Below are positions 8,821 through 18,246 of a DNA stretch of 64,000 nucleotides, piece after piece. The DNA comes from an uncultured Bacteroidales bacterium (lineage in GTDB: Bacteria; Bacteroidota; Bacteroidia; Bacteroidales; P3): the NCBI GenBank assembly GCA_910586395.1, contig CAJUFX010000002.1:215598-279597 (forward strand), read 5' to 3'. The notes under the pieces are model-generated. The model did no database searches. It was not told the origin of the DNA and was given only the letters and a program-made list of their open reading frames with translations. Made by a program: the position numbers and the translations under genes. Each line of letters opens with the position of its first letter. Position 1 is the stretch's first letter.

Positions 8821-9576
8821 ATGTTATTGGAAATAAAAGACCTGCATGCGTCTATAGGCGATAAGGAAATCTTGAAGGGCGTCAACCTGCGGATCAACGA
8901 GGGTGAGGTACATGCCATCATGGGCCCCAACGGCAACGGCAAGAGCACGTTGGCCTCCGTCATTGCGGGCAACGAGCTGTTTACCGTCACCAAGGGCGAA
9001 GTGCTTTACAAAGGCAAGAACCTGTTGGAGATGTCGATAGAGGAACGCGCCTGCGAGGGCGTATTCCTCGGTTTCCAGTATCCGGTCGAGATTCCGGGCG
9101 TGAGCATCGCGTCTTTCATGCGGACCGCCATCAACGAGCAGCGCAAATACCACGGGCAGGATCCGATGGATATGCTGGAGTTCGCGCAATACATGGAGGA
9201 AAAGCAGAAAGTGGTGGAACTGACCGAGAATTTAGCCAAGCGTTCCGTCAACGAAGGCTTTTCCGGGGGCGAGAAGAAAAAGAACGAGATTTTCCAGATG
9301 GCGATGCTGCAACCGTCGCTGGCGTTTTTGGACGAGACCGATTCGGGTCTGGACATCGACGCGCTCCGGATTGTGGCGGGCGGCGTGAACCAGTTGCGGC
9401 GAAAAGACAACGCCATCGTCGTCATCACGCACTATCAGCGGCTTTTGGACTATATCGTGCCGGATTTCGTGCACGTGCTGGCCGGCGGCAAGATCGTGAA
9501 GACCGGCCCGAAGGAGCTGGCCCTGGAGCTGGAGGAGAAAGGTTACGACTGGTTAAAGGCGGAGGAGGTCTTATGA
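8821..9576 (+). CDS. sufC: Fe-S assembly ATPase SufC
   Basis: 251 residues. ABC ATPase motifs in order: Walker A G-P-N-G-N-G-K-S-T (residues ~38-46), signature F-S-G-G-E-K-K-K-N-E (SufC-specific, ~147-156), Walker B L-A-F-L-D-E-T-D-S-G-L-D (~170-181) and the H-loop histidine in V-I-T-H-Y. SufC hydrolyses ATP to drive conformational change in SufB-SufD during cluster assembly; it is cytosolic and not part of a transporter. The stop codon overlaps the sufD start (ATGA), so the two are translationally coupled. Confidence 0.97.
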   Translation: MLLEIKDLHASIGDKEILKGVNLRINEGEVHAIMGPNGNGKSTLASVIAGNELFTVTKGEVLYKGKNLLEMSIEERACEGVFLGFQYPVEIPGVSIASFMRTAINEQRKYHGQDPMDMLEFAQYMEEKQKVVELTENLAKRSVNEGFSGGEKKKNEIFQMAMLQPSLAFLDETDSGLDIDALRIVAGGVNQLRRKDNAIVVITHYQRLLDYIVPDFVHVLAGGKIVKTGPKELALELEEKGYDWLKAEEVL

Positions 9577-10784
9577 GTAAGACGGAAAACGGTGTAAATG
9601 CGGCGATGGCGGGCGCGGCGGCTGTGCCGCCGGCGGTATCCGCGGTGGCCGGAGCGGTTGTGGGGACATCGGCGGCTTCTGCGGCCGGGTCGGTGTCTGA
9701 GGGCGGCGCGTTCCGTTGCGACGTGAGCGACCTCGACACCCATTCGCTGATCTGGCTCAACGGGCGGTTGCCGGAAAATCTGACGGGTCGGCGCGAGGGG
9801 CTGCCGTGGCAGGTCTATCGCGAATCCGACGATACGTTGGTCGTGCGCGTGGAAGATGGCGTCCGCGTTGACAAGCCGTTGCAGATTATCGTATTGTGCA
9901 AGAAAGACGCGGACGGCGGAGCCGGTTCCGTCGGCGGGGCGTCCGCCCGACTCGACCTGTCGCTTTCGTTGCGCGTGGAGTTGGGCCGGGGCGCGCATCT
10001 GACGCTTGTACATTGTATCGACAGCGATACGGAGACGGAGGCCCAAGTTCGAGGCGCGGTGCGCCTCGAACTCGCGCCGGCCGCCCGGCTGTCGTGGCTC
10101 TCGCTGCAGAACATCAACGACCGTTGCCGTGTGGAAAACGGCCTGCAGGCGGCGGTGGCGGCCGGCGCCGGCCTGCACACCTGCTTCTGCAGCCTTAACG
10201 GCGGCTACTTGCACAACGAACAGCAGATCGATTTGAACGGTGTGCAGGCCGAGGCCTCCGCGCTCGGTCTCTACCTGGTCGATGGCAACCAGCAGGTCAG
10301 CAACCGGGTCAAGATCAACCATAAGAGCCCGGAGGCACGTAGCCGCCAGCTGTTCAAAGGCATTCTGGACGACAGCGCCTCCGGCCGCTTCGAAGGCCAT
10401 GTGCTCGTGGAAGCCGGCGCGCAGAAAACCGAGGCCTATCAGACCAACCGCAACCTGTTGCTGACCAAAAAGGCCAAGTTCCAGACCAAACCCTATCTGG
10501 AAATCTACGCCGACGATGTCAAGTGCAGCCATGGCGCCACGGTGGGGCAGTTGGACGAAAAGGCGCTGTTCTACATGCGGTGCCGCGGCATCTCGCAGGC
10601 TACGGCGCGCCGTCTGCTTATGTACGCGTTTGCCGCCGAGGTCATCCGAGAAATCGGCATCGCGCCCTTGGAAGACCACCTCACGCGTTTGGTGCAACGC
10701 CGTTTGCGCGGCGAACTGGGCGCTTGCGAGGATTGCGCCCTGCACTGCACCGCCACTAAAGCCTGTGCCAACCTCCCGTGGTAA
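9573..10784 (+). CDS. sufD: Fe-S cluster assembly protein SufD
   Basis: 403 residues. The C-terminal half carries the SufD signature K-C-S-H-G-A-T-V-G-Q-L-D (around residues 315-326), including the histidine thought to take part in cluster assembly, and R-C-R-G-I-S. The N-terminal ~45 residues are a low-complexity Ala/Val/Gly stretch (A-A-M-A-G-A-A-A-V...) that replaces most of the helical N-domain seen in longer SufD proteins. The gene starts inside the sufC stop (4-bp overlap). It partners SufB in the SufBC2D scaffold. Confidence 0.92.
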   Translation: MSKTENGVNAAMAGAAAVPPAVSAVAGAVVGTSAASAAGSVSEGGAFRCDVSDLDTHSLIWLNGRLPENLTGRREGLPWQVYRESDDTLVVRVEDGVRVDKPLQIIVLCKKDADGGAGSVGGASARLDLSLSLRVELGRGAHLTLVHCIDSDTETEAQVRGAVRLELAPAARLSWLSLQNINDRCRVENGLQAAVAAGAGLHTCFCSLNGGYLHNEQQIDLNGVQAEASALGLYLVDGNQQVSNRVKINHKSPEARSRQLFKGILDDSASGRFEGHVLVEAGAQKTEAYQTNRNLLLTKKAKFQTKPYLEIYADDVKCSHGATVGQLDEKALFYMRCRGISQATARRLLMYAFAAEVIREIGIAPLEDHLTRLVQRRLRGELGACEDCALHCTATKACANLPW

Positions 10785-10897
10785 AACCGCGGGTGACATA
10801 TAAAATTTCGGTAGCCCTGAGCCGGCGGCCGTTTAAAAAGATACCATTGAAATCCGTTTCCGTATTGCAAGGCGCCATCGCGCCGCTTATCCTGCCA

Positions 10898-12757
10898 ATG
10901 TGCCGTCTGCTCGCCGTCTGCGCCGTTTTGGCGGTCTTCGCGCCGGTTCGCGCCCTCAATGACAAGGGGCCGGAAGGCAGTCTGACGGGGCCTTCCCGCC
11001 ATCGCTTCACGCTGGAATACGTTATCGAGTCCGTCTATCAGGAATGCAAGCCCGTATTGGCGGCCGACAGCACGTTTTCGCCCAAGTTGGATTCGCTTTT
11101 GGAGCGGGCCTACGCCGACCGTTTTTCGATAAAAGACGATTTTACGGTATTCAACATATTGACGAAAAGCATACTGACGTTTTCGGGTCGCGGTCGTCAG
11201 GCACTTTGCGTCGAACTCATCAGCCGTGTGTTGCCTTACTATCAGCAGGAGCAGCAAGACAACCGTCCGGATATGACCTATTATCTCGGTCGGCTTTACG
11301 TCATGTTGGGTGCCGGTTATGAGGAAGTCGGCTTCTGGCGTCAGGCGCTCAATGTTTACCGAAAGGCCATGAATCTCATTGATAAGGCGGTGTTCGTTGA
11401 CCGGGAGCCGGTCCGTTCATCGGAACTTAAAGCCATGTTATATAACAATATGGCCAATATCTATCTGAAACAGCGCGACTATCATCAGGCGGTCGCGTTT
11501 TATGCGCAGGCCATCGCCATCAATACCGAACTGAAAGCCGGAAAAGAGTTGTTCAACAACTATAACAATATGGCCGAGGTCGAGATTGCGCGCGGTGCGT
11601 TGGGCAAGGCGCTCGAATATGCCTTTTTGGCGCAGCAACAGACGGATATAGCCGCAGATCCTTATACTTACTACTTCATACAGTGCAATATATCGCAAAT
11701 CTACCTGTTGCAGGGAAAATTGGAGATTGCTTGGGAATATATGGCCGACGGTTTAGCCTATATGCGACAATACGGCTATGATATGGATTACGGTTACGGC
11801 TGCCTGTTCGCCGCCGCCCTTTGGCACGAAAAAGGCGACGAGGCGCAACGGTTGCACTATCTCAAAGAAGCCGAGCGCATTGCGCTGGATTTGCAAAATC
11901 AGACGTTAAGGGCAAAGACCTACAGTCATCTTGCCGAATATTACCGTGACAACGGTCCCGTCGAGGCGGCTTACCGTTACCTGACGATGAGTTATACGCT
12001 CAACGACTCCATCCGGGTGCTGGACGATGCCAAACGTTTGGCCGACATGGAATTGGTTTATGAAATGGAGAAAGTGGTGCAGGAAAACAGTCTGTTGCGT
12101 AAGGAGAGCGAATTGAAGGACTTGAATATCAAGCGTCAGCGACTTGTCTTTCTCTTGGCGGGCCTTATCGCCGTCGTGACGATCGGTTTCATCACTTACC
12201 GTCTGCTGACCCAACGTAAGCGGCGCTTGGCCGAACACCGGCTGGCCGAACAGCGGGAAGAACTCAGCCGCAGAGAAATGGAAATGATGCAAAAGCGTCA
12301 GACCGACTTGAAGAACGAATTGGAAATCAAAAACCGCGAATTAACGGCCAAGGTGTTGAAGTTAGTCCGTAACAATGAATTCATCATCCATTTGACCGAA
12401 GAGTTGAAGCAGCTGTTGTTGGAACTCAATCCGCGCGACAATGCCAAGAAAGAGCATATCCGCGAGTTGATGGCCCATTTGCGTTTGCAAAGCAATGAAA
12501 ATTCCGATACCGAATTCAAATATTATTTCGAACAAGTCTATAGTTCGTTCTACGACAATCTGCAGCGTAATTTCCCCAGTCTCACCGCCAAAGATTTGCG
12601 GCTCTGCGCTTTTTTGCGCTTGGGATTGTCCACCAAAGAAATATCCATCATCACGTTCCGCGAAGTGCGCAGCATAGAGTCGTCGCGCAACCGCCTGCGC
12701 AAGAAGATGAACATTCCCGCCGACGCCGACCTCACGGAATTCTTCTCCCATTTCTAA
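10898..12757 (+). CDS. TPR-containing membrane sensor with C-terminal LuxR-like helix-turn-helix
   Basis: 619 residues from ATG 10898, chosen because it starts directly with a signal peptide (M-C-R-L-L-A-V-C-A-V-L-A-V-F-A); the frame is open back to ATG 10778, which would overlap sufD by 7 bp and add 40 residues. After the signal come several tetratricopeptide repeats (Y-N-N-M-A-N-I-Y-L-K, Y-N-N-M-A-E-V-E and others), a transmembrane helix (L-V-F-L-L-A-G-L-I-A-V), a charged coiled coil and a C-terminal HTH (L-T-A-K-D-L-R-L-C-A-F...T-K-E-I-S). This architecture is common in Bacteroidetes: periplasmic TPR sensor and cytoplasmic DNA-binding end. Target genes are unknown; it directly precedes the secreted-protein block. 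Confidence 0.82.
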   Translation: MCRLLAVCAVLAVFAPVRALNDKGPEGSLTGPSRHRFTLEYVIESVYQECKPVLAADSTFSPKLDSLLERAYADRFSIKDDFTVFNILTKSILTFSGRGRQALCVELISRVLPYYQQEQQDNRPDMTYYLGRLYVMLGAGYEEVGFWRQALNVYRKAMNLIDKAVFVDREPVRSSELKAMLYNNMANIYLKQRDYHQAVAFYAQAIAINTELKAGKELFNNYNNMAEVEIARGALGKALEYAFLAQQQTDIAADPYTYYFIQCNISQIYLLQGKLEIAWEYMADGLAYMRQYGYDMDYGYGCLFAAALWHEKGDEAQRLHYLKEAERIALDLQNQTLRAKTYSHLAEYYRDNGPVEAAYRYLTMSYTLNDSIRVLDDAKRLADMELVYEMEKVVQENSLLRKESELKDLNIKRQRLVFLLAGLIAVVTIGFITYRLLTQRKRRLAEHRLAEQREELSRREMEMMQKRQTDLKNELEIKNRELTAKVLKLVRNNEFIIHLTEELKQLLLELNPRDNAKKEHIRELMAHLRLQSNENSDTEFKYYFEQVYSSFYDNLQRNFPSLTAKDLRLCAFLRLGLSTKEISIITFREVRSIESSRNRLRKKMNIPADADLTEFFSHF

Positions 12758-13045
12758 AGTGACGCTTTCTTTTTCCTTTCGGCGGCATACCGGTAGGGAT
12801 GTCGTCGGAGAGGTGTGTTTTGTCTGAATAAGCACAGAAAAGCGCGGTAAATTTGGAAAATTCACCGAATAGATATAACATTGTAAGCGGGAAACAATTG
12901 TAAAACGAAATTTCGACGACATTAGAGGATAAATTACTACGCATTAAGATATTAAGTCGGATTGATATTCAGAAAACCGATATCCTGAAAGATGATGCAG
13001 ATTTTATAGCGTGGATCGACCTATATCAATTAAATCCAAAATATC
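12758..13045. other. Intergenic region, 288 bp
   Basis: Between the TPR regulator and the first secreted protein. AT-rich towards the right; includes the short palindrome CGAAATTTCG near 12906. No convincing promoter, terminator or RNA gene was recognised. Confidence 0.4.
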
Positions 13046-16000
13046 ATGAGGAAAATGTTTATGAGTTTTCTGTTGTGTGCGTTATGCCTGACAGGAGTAA
13101 GGGCACAAGAGGAAGTTCCGGCACCGGCTTTTCCCGAAGCACCGGCTTCGTTCTCAGTTACATCCGTCAGCCTGACGGAAGCCAAGTTTACCATTACACC
13201 CAATACGGCGGGCGATGACGTGATCATCTTGATGACGGCGGCACGTAAGACGGTGGATGGAAAGTCCGTTTACGAGGGGGCTTTCGATGCCGTTGCTCCG
13301 GGTGCGGAGGTCGGAAAGCCCGTTGGGGAGACCACGGTCTTGTACAACGGCAAGGCGACGGAAATACCCGAATCGGTTGCCGTTAAGTTGGACAACAACC
13401 GCGTCTATTATTTCGGGGCGGTCAGCAAAACGGCCGATGCCGTTTCGGAGTCGGTGACGGTTTATGCCAAACCGGTGCTGACGCCGGCCGGTTTCCCGTT
13501 CAAAGACAATATGAAGGATAATTTCTTACCGGATGTGGCCGATCCGTTCAAAGGCATGGGTGTGTACGAAAAGGCATCGAAGGTTAAGATAACGAAAGAT
13601 GGGACTGCAACGGATTTCGTGTCCAACGGCGGCGTCCGTCAGGAAGCCATCTTATGGTTTCCCGCATTGGATTTCCCGACAGATTCGAATGTCCGCATCA
13701 ATGTGTCGTATAGCGGCTGGCCGTCCAATGCCGATATGATAAGGGCGCGAGATTCCGTCGTTTTGGAAATCAGCAAAGATGGAGGAAAGACGTTTGAAAT
13801 GTTGGTCAACAATCGGAACTTTTTAAATATGTTGTTGGACAAACAGTTAATTATAGTGGACGATTGTTTGGGGGAAACAGTGCAGTTGCGCCTGCGTGCG
13901 GTCTGCCAGAACGATAATGTATGGAATTTGACGTCAATCAGCCTGACGGCCGAGCATATGGAATTTTGTTCCAAACCCGGTAAGCCTTCGGTCAATATGG
14001 CGTATGGCAGTGACGGAGGCGCCGCCTTGGGTGTGAAATGGATTAGCGGGAACAATAACGAGACGGAATGGCATGTCAGCTATGCGGTTAAGCCGGAGGC
14101 CGGTGCGGAAACGGTTTGGAGCGAACCGGAAAAAGTGACGCAACGGTTTTACGATGTGACGGGTCTCGAAGACCGGCAGCTCTGCCATGTGCGCGTACAG
14201 GCGATATGCGGCCAAAAGGCGGACGGCAGCCGTCATCTGAGCGAATGGTTGGAAGTCAAGGATTTGCAGGCGGGACGTAAACTCCCGTTTACGGAAGATT
14301 TCAACGACTTGGAACAGAAATCGTCAATGGGGAAAAAATATATCGTCCTACCGGCATTGTGGAATTCGAATTTTGAAGTGGGGAAGGATGATTTTCCGGA
14401 AAACTGGACGTTGAGGCCGGCGACAGACCCTTCCCGTGGCGGGAAAATACGTTATCAAGCTTTGCAATATAGGAAACAGGCCGATTATACCGAAGAATCA
14501 AAAGACGGTTCGGTCGCCTACAATATGCATTATAAAACGACCGGCAGCGGTTTGTTTGGGCCGACGACGGAACATGCCGGCGAGCCGAACTGGTTCGCCA
14601 CACCTTTGGTGCAGTTGTTGAAAAAGACGCAGTTGCGCTTCGACATCGCTTACGGCAAATTGGTGGACGGTGTTCTGACGGAGGTTCCGGAAGCCGAAAT
14701 CAAGGCGGAACACAAAGTCGCGCTTTGGGTTTCGACCGACAGCGGCAAGACGGTCAATACGACGGCACCTGTTTGGTCGGCGAACGGCGAAGAATTGGCC
14801 GCCCTGCACGCGGGTAAAACCGTCGAGGTCGATCTCTCGGCTTACCGGGGACAGATGGTTTCGGCCGTATTTGGTATAATGGGTACGAAAGGCGAGAACA
14901 GCAACCGGGAATACATGCTGTATTTCGACAATATCGGCTTTTCGACGCTGATTGCGCCGGCTGAAGGGCTGGCTGTTTCGGCCGTCACATCCAAGGAGGC
15001 GACGCTGACCTGGGAGGCCGATCCGGATGTGGCCGAATGGATAGTCAGGATTGATAGCGGTTCGCTTGAAGCGCCGCGCTTTCATGCGGTTGATACCAAT
15101 TGTTTCGTCGCCGGCGGCCTGATGCCCGAGCAGGCGTACAAGGCCTCTGTTTCCCATATATATACGATAGCGGGGAAAACCGATACGGCCGAATGGCGTT
15201 CGGTCACGTTCAAGACGTCCGAGGCCTGTGCCGTTCCGGCCGATTTGACCGTGGAGAGCGTTGCGCCGACCTATGCGCGCGTATCTTGGAAAGGGGGCTC
15301 CGATGCCTATCAGGTAGTTTGGGTGGAAGAAACCGCCACCACGTGGCATTGCCGTTCGGTTGTGAAAGATACGTGTACGATAAGCGGTCTCGAACCGAAA
15401 ACACGCTATCAGTTCAAGGTGCGCGGCATCTGCGCCGCCGGCGACAGCAGCGCGTGGAGCGAGCCCTGCCGCTTCGCGACCGAAGCGTTGCCGACGCCTT
15501 GCCACGCGCCGACCAATCTGAAAGTGGAAGACCTGACGCACGAATCGGCCACATTGCTTTGGGAGGCGGAAGAAGCCGAGGCGGGCGATATACAGGGTTA
15601 TATCCTGCGGTATCGCGTGGAACCGGTTCCGGTCTGGGACAGCGTGAAGGATTTTAAGGATAAAAAATACACCATTGGTGGCCTGACGTCCGAAACGGCC
15701 TATGTATGGACGGTGCGGACCGTATGCGCTGCGGACCGTTACAGCGACTGGGCGGCTGAAAGCCGTTTCGAGACCTTGGAAGAAAAACAGCGGGATACGT
15801 CGTCCGTAGAAGACCTGCAGGCGCAGTCCGGCCTGTATGTGGCGGCGTCGCAAGGGCAAATCCATGTGATGAATCCGCAAGCGGTACGTATCGACAACAT
15901 CCGCATCTATTCGACGGCAGGCGCGTGCTTGGAATCCCATGCCGTCCGCGGCAACGGCTCTGTAACCTTGCCCGTGGCCGTCCGCAACCGCGTGGCGGTG

Positions 16001-16051
16001 GTGGAAGTGGAGAGCGCCGGCCGCTTCTTCCGCTTCAAATTGCTGTTGTAG
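13046..16051 (+). CDS. Large secreted protein with fibronectin-III/adhesin-like modules and a T9SS-like C-terminal domain
   Basis: 1001 residues with an N-terminal signal peptide ending G-V-R-A-Q (residue 21). The body alternates jelly-roll modules of the cleaved-adhesin/choice-of-anchor type (P-F-K-D-N near 150; P-F-T-E-D-F-N near 415) with fibronectin-III-like modules (V-S-W-K-G-G-S-D-A-Y-Q-V and V-R-G-I-C-A-A-G-D-S-S near 745-795). The last ~80 residues (from S-V-E-D-L-Q-A-Q-S-G-L-Y-V to F-R-F-K-L-L-L) form a small beta domain shared with two neighbouring genes and probably act as the T9SS sorting signal, although it lacks the usual Y-P-N-P opening. An in-frame (AT)4A tract lies at 15156-15164. 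Probable surface adhesin or structural protein. Confidence 0.78.
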   Translation: MRKMFMSFLLCALCLTGVRAQEEVPAPAFPEAPASFSVTSVSLTEAKFTITPNTAGDDVIILMTAARKTVDGKSVYEGAFDAVAPGAEVGKPVGETTVLYNGKATEIPESVAVKLDNNRVYYFGAVSKTADAVSESVTVYAKPVLTPAGFPFKDNMKDNFLPDVADPFKGMGVYEKASKVKITKDGTATDFVSNGGVRQEAILWFPALDFPTDSNVRINVSYSGWPSNADMIRARDSVVLEISKDGGKTFEMLVNNRNFLNMLLDKQLIIVDDCLGETVQLRLRAVCQNDNVWNLTSISLTAEHMEFCSKPGKPSVNMAYGSDGGAALGVKWISGNNNETEWHVSYAVKPEAGAETVWSEPEKVTQRFYDVTGLEDRQLCHVRVQAICGQKADGSRHLSEWLEVKDLQAGRKLPFTEDFNDLEQKSSMGKKYIVLPALWNSNFEVGKDDFPENWTLRPATDPSRGGKIRYQALQYRKQADYTEESKDGSVAYNMHYKTTGSGLFGPTTEHAGEPNWFATPLVQLLKKTQLRFDIAYGKLVDGVLTEVPEAEIKAEHKVALWVSTDSGKTVNTTAPVWSANGEELAALHAGKTVEVDLSAYRGQMVSAVFGIMGTKGENSNREYMLYFDNIGFSTLIAPAEGLAVSAVTSKEATLTWEADPDVAEWIVRIDSGSLEAPRFHAVDTNCFVAGGLMPEQAYKASVSHIYTIAGKTDTAEWRSVTFKTSEACAVPADLTVESVAPTYARVSWKGGSDAYQVVWVEETATTWHCRSVVKDTCTISGLEPKTRYQFKVRGICAAGDSSAWSEPCRFATEALPTPCHAPTNLKVEDLTHESATLLWEAEEAEAGDIQGYILRYRVEPVPVWDSVKDFKDKKYTIGGLTSETAYVWTVRTVCAADRYSDWAAESRFETLEEKQRDTSSVEDLQAQSGLYVAASQGQIHVMNPQAVRIDNIRIYSTAGACLESHAVRGNGSVTLPVAVRNRVAVVEVESAGRFFRFKLLL

Positions 16052-16077
16052 TCTTGTTATAATCTATTGGATTCTTT

Positions 16078-16160
16078 CCAATTCGCCTCTTTGGGTACAT
16101 TCGGTGGCTGTTGGCTATCTGTATCAGGAGAGGCGAATTGGTATTATTTATTTCTGTTTT
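16078..16160 (+). terminator. Stem-loop and U-rich tail after the 1001-residue secreted protein gene
   Basis: A 13-bp perfect stem (CCAATTCGCCTCT 16078-16090 with 16129-16141) encloses a 38-nt loop and is followed by a T-rich stretch, 26 bp after the stop codon. Confidence 0.55.
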
Positions 16161-16321
16161 TCAATGATTTGAAATAAGATGCCGTATCAAAATATGATAG
16201 ATGCCGTAGTTATTTTGTAGAAAAATTTTACGTTAATCCGGAGGTTATGTTAAACTTTGTAAATCGAAAGCCAATCGATTGGACTTGGAAAAATTTCAAG
16301 GAAGGATAAGCATAAGGAAAA

Positions 16322-18176
16322 ATGAAAAACGTCATCCTATTTTTATACATTCCAGTTTACTGCTTGCTGATTTTGGCAAGTCAACGGGTCGCCGCGCAAC
16401 CGGAAGTAACGGCTGGCGGAACACCATCCTATGACTATCGCGTTTCCACTGAGTCCGCTCCGGCACACATCCTGTTAGAAGAGTTTACAGGATTGCATTG
16501 CAGTTATTGTCCGCAGGCCCATGCGATAGCGAACAATCTGACGTATGTGGCCGGTGACCGCGTACACGTTATGGCGGTGCATGTCGGTCATTTGGCGGCA
16601 CCCAACGGCGATGAGGTGGATTTGCGGGCGGCTTGCGGCGAAACGTTCTACGCTTGGCAAGGCGAGGGCGGCATGCCGAGCGGCAATATCAACCGCACGG
16701 TTTATCCGGAGTGCGGCCGTGCGGACGGCTATAGCCTTTACCGTAGCGAATGGGCCGCCGTGGCCAAACGTCTGCTCGCTTCCGAAATCCCTGCGCCGCT
16801 GAACCTCTACGTCGAGGCGCGTCTCGACACCGCGAACGGTAATATATATAGTTGTAGAGGCTTATGCGGCGGTATCCGCCGATAGACCGCTCTACCTCAA
16901 CGTCGCGCTTACCGAAAATTTCGTTCCCGGCACTCAGGCCGGAAGTAATCTCCGTACTTATCTGCACCGTCATGTCCTGCGGGATATGGTAACGGGGGTT
17001 ACAGGCGATACTTTAAAATCTGAAGAAACCGTCCAAGGCGCCTATCTGCGCCGCGATTACATTTATAAACTTCCCGAAAAATTCAACAACCGCACGCCTA
17101 ATCCGGCCAACCTCGCCTGTTTAGTGTTCGTGACCGACAGCGCGCACGCCGTGCTCAACAGTACGGAAACCGATGTCGAGAGCCCGTTCAAGGCAACGCT
17201 CGACTATCTGCAGATCGATCTTCATAATTTGGAAAAGACCTACGGCGGGCCGGTCTATGAGGTCTATGTCGTGAATCCGTCCGACGATACGCTCCGAAGC
17301 CTCACGTTCACATTCGACCTCAACGGCGACACACGCACCTATCGTCTTGACGGCCTCTGTCTCTTGCCCAAGACGGAAAGCGTGGTGGGCTTGGAAACGG
17401 ATTTCGACGCCTACAAATTTCAGAAGACTAACGTTTACACGTTGCGGTTGACGGAAGCCAACGGCCGCGCGGTGGAATCCAACCAAATCAAAGACAAATT
17501 CAGCCAGCCGCTCACATTGCCGGCCGCGGCTTTCAAGGTGGCGTTCACGAGCGACCTGTACGGCAGCGAAAGCACGGTCAGTCTGACGAACGAGCGGGGG
17601 GAGGCGCTTTACGAGGCCGGCCCGTTCGCCGATGGCGAATGCAAGACCTATACATCCGGCCTTTTCGAAGCCGTAGCCGGCGCGGTCTATACGTTCCGCG
17701 TGACGGACGCTTTCCGCGACGGGGCGAACCGGATTCCGGCCAACGGCGCCGGATTCGATGCCGAGCCGGGCATCAGACTGCTGACCGAAACGGACAGCGT
17801 TTTCTACAAATCCGGCATAGGCGTTTACGGGCATCTGATTTCTTTCCGTTTGGGCGGTACGGAATCCGACACACTTTCGGCCGAAGCCAATGTGCGTGTA
17901 CCTGTTTTTACCGCGCGTCTGCAGCCGAATCCGGCTCAAACACAGACGGTGTTGCAGGTGGAAGGGCTTGACCCGGACGCCGAGGTTCGCGTAAGCATCT
18001 ACAACCTGCAGGGGCATTTGATGGAAACGCGGTGCGGCAGGCCGCAAGCCACGGCACAATCGTGGGCGGGTCTCACGCTTTCGTTTCAAGTCTCCGATTA
18101 TCCGCAGGGCCTTTATCTCGTACGTATGGAACAGAACGGCCTCCAACAAGTGATTAAACTTATCATAAAACAATAA
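16322..18176 (+). pseudogene. Omp28-like secreted protein with T9SS type-A domain, frameshifted at a TA tract
   Basis: Two frames make one protein. Part 1 (16322-16885) has a signal peptide (to V-A-A-Q), then L-L-E-E-F-T-G-L-H-C-S-Y-C-P with a CxxC motif, as in Omp28-related proteins with a thioredoxin-like fold. After residue ~178 it shifts out of frame at (TA)4 (16843-16850). The other frame continues as V-V-E-A-Y-A-A-V...L-Y-L-N-V-A-L, which aligns with the paralogue at 24575-26287, and ends with a classical T9SS type-A domain (L-Q-P-N-P-A...G-L-Y-L-V-R-M...I-K-Q). One more TA unit would give N-I-Y-I-V-V-E in frame. It is therefore either phase-variable, a pseudogene, or a sequencing error. 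Confidence 0.8.
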
Positions 18177-18246
18177 AAAACAATGTAATACAGATGTGTA
18201 GCCAAAATGAACAAACCCAATAAATCATCATTAAAACCTTATCATT

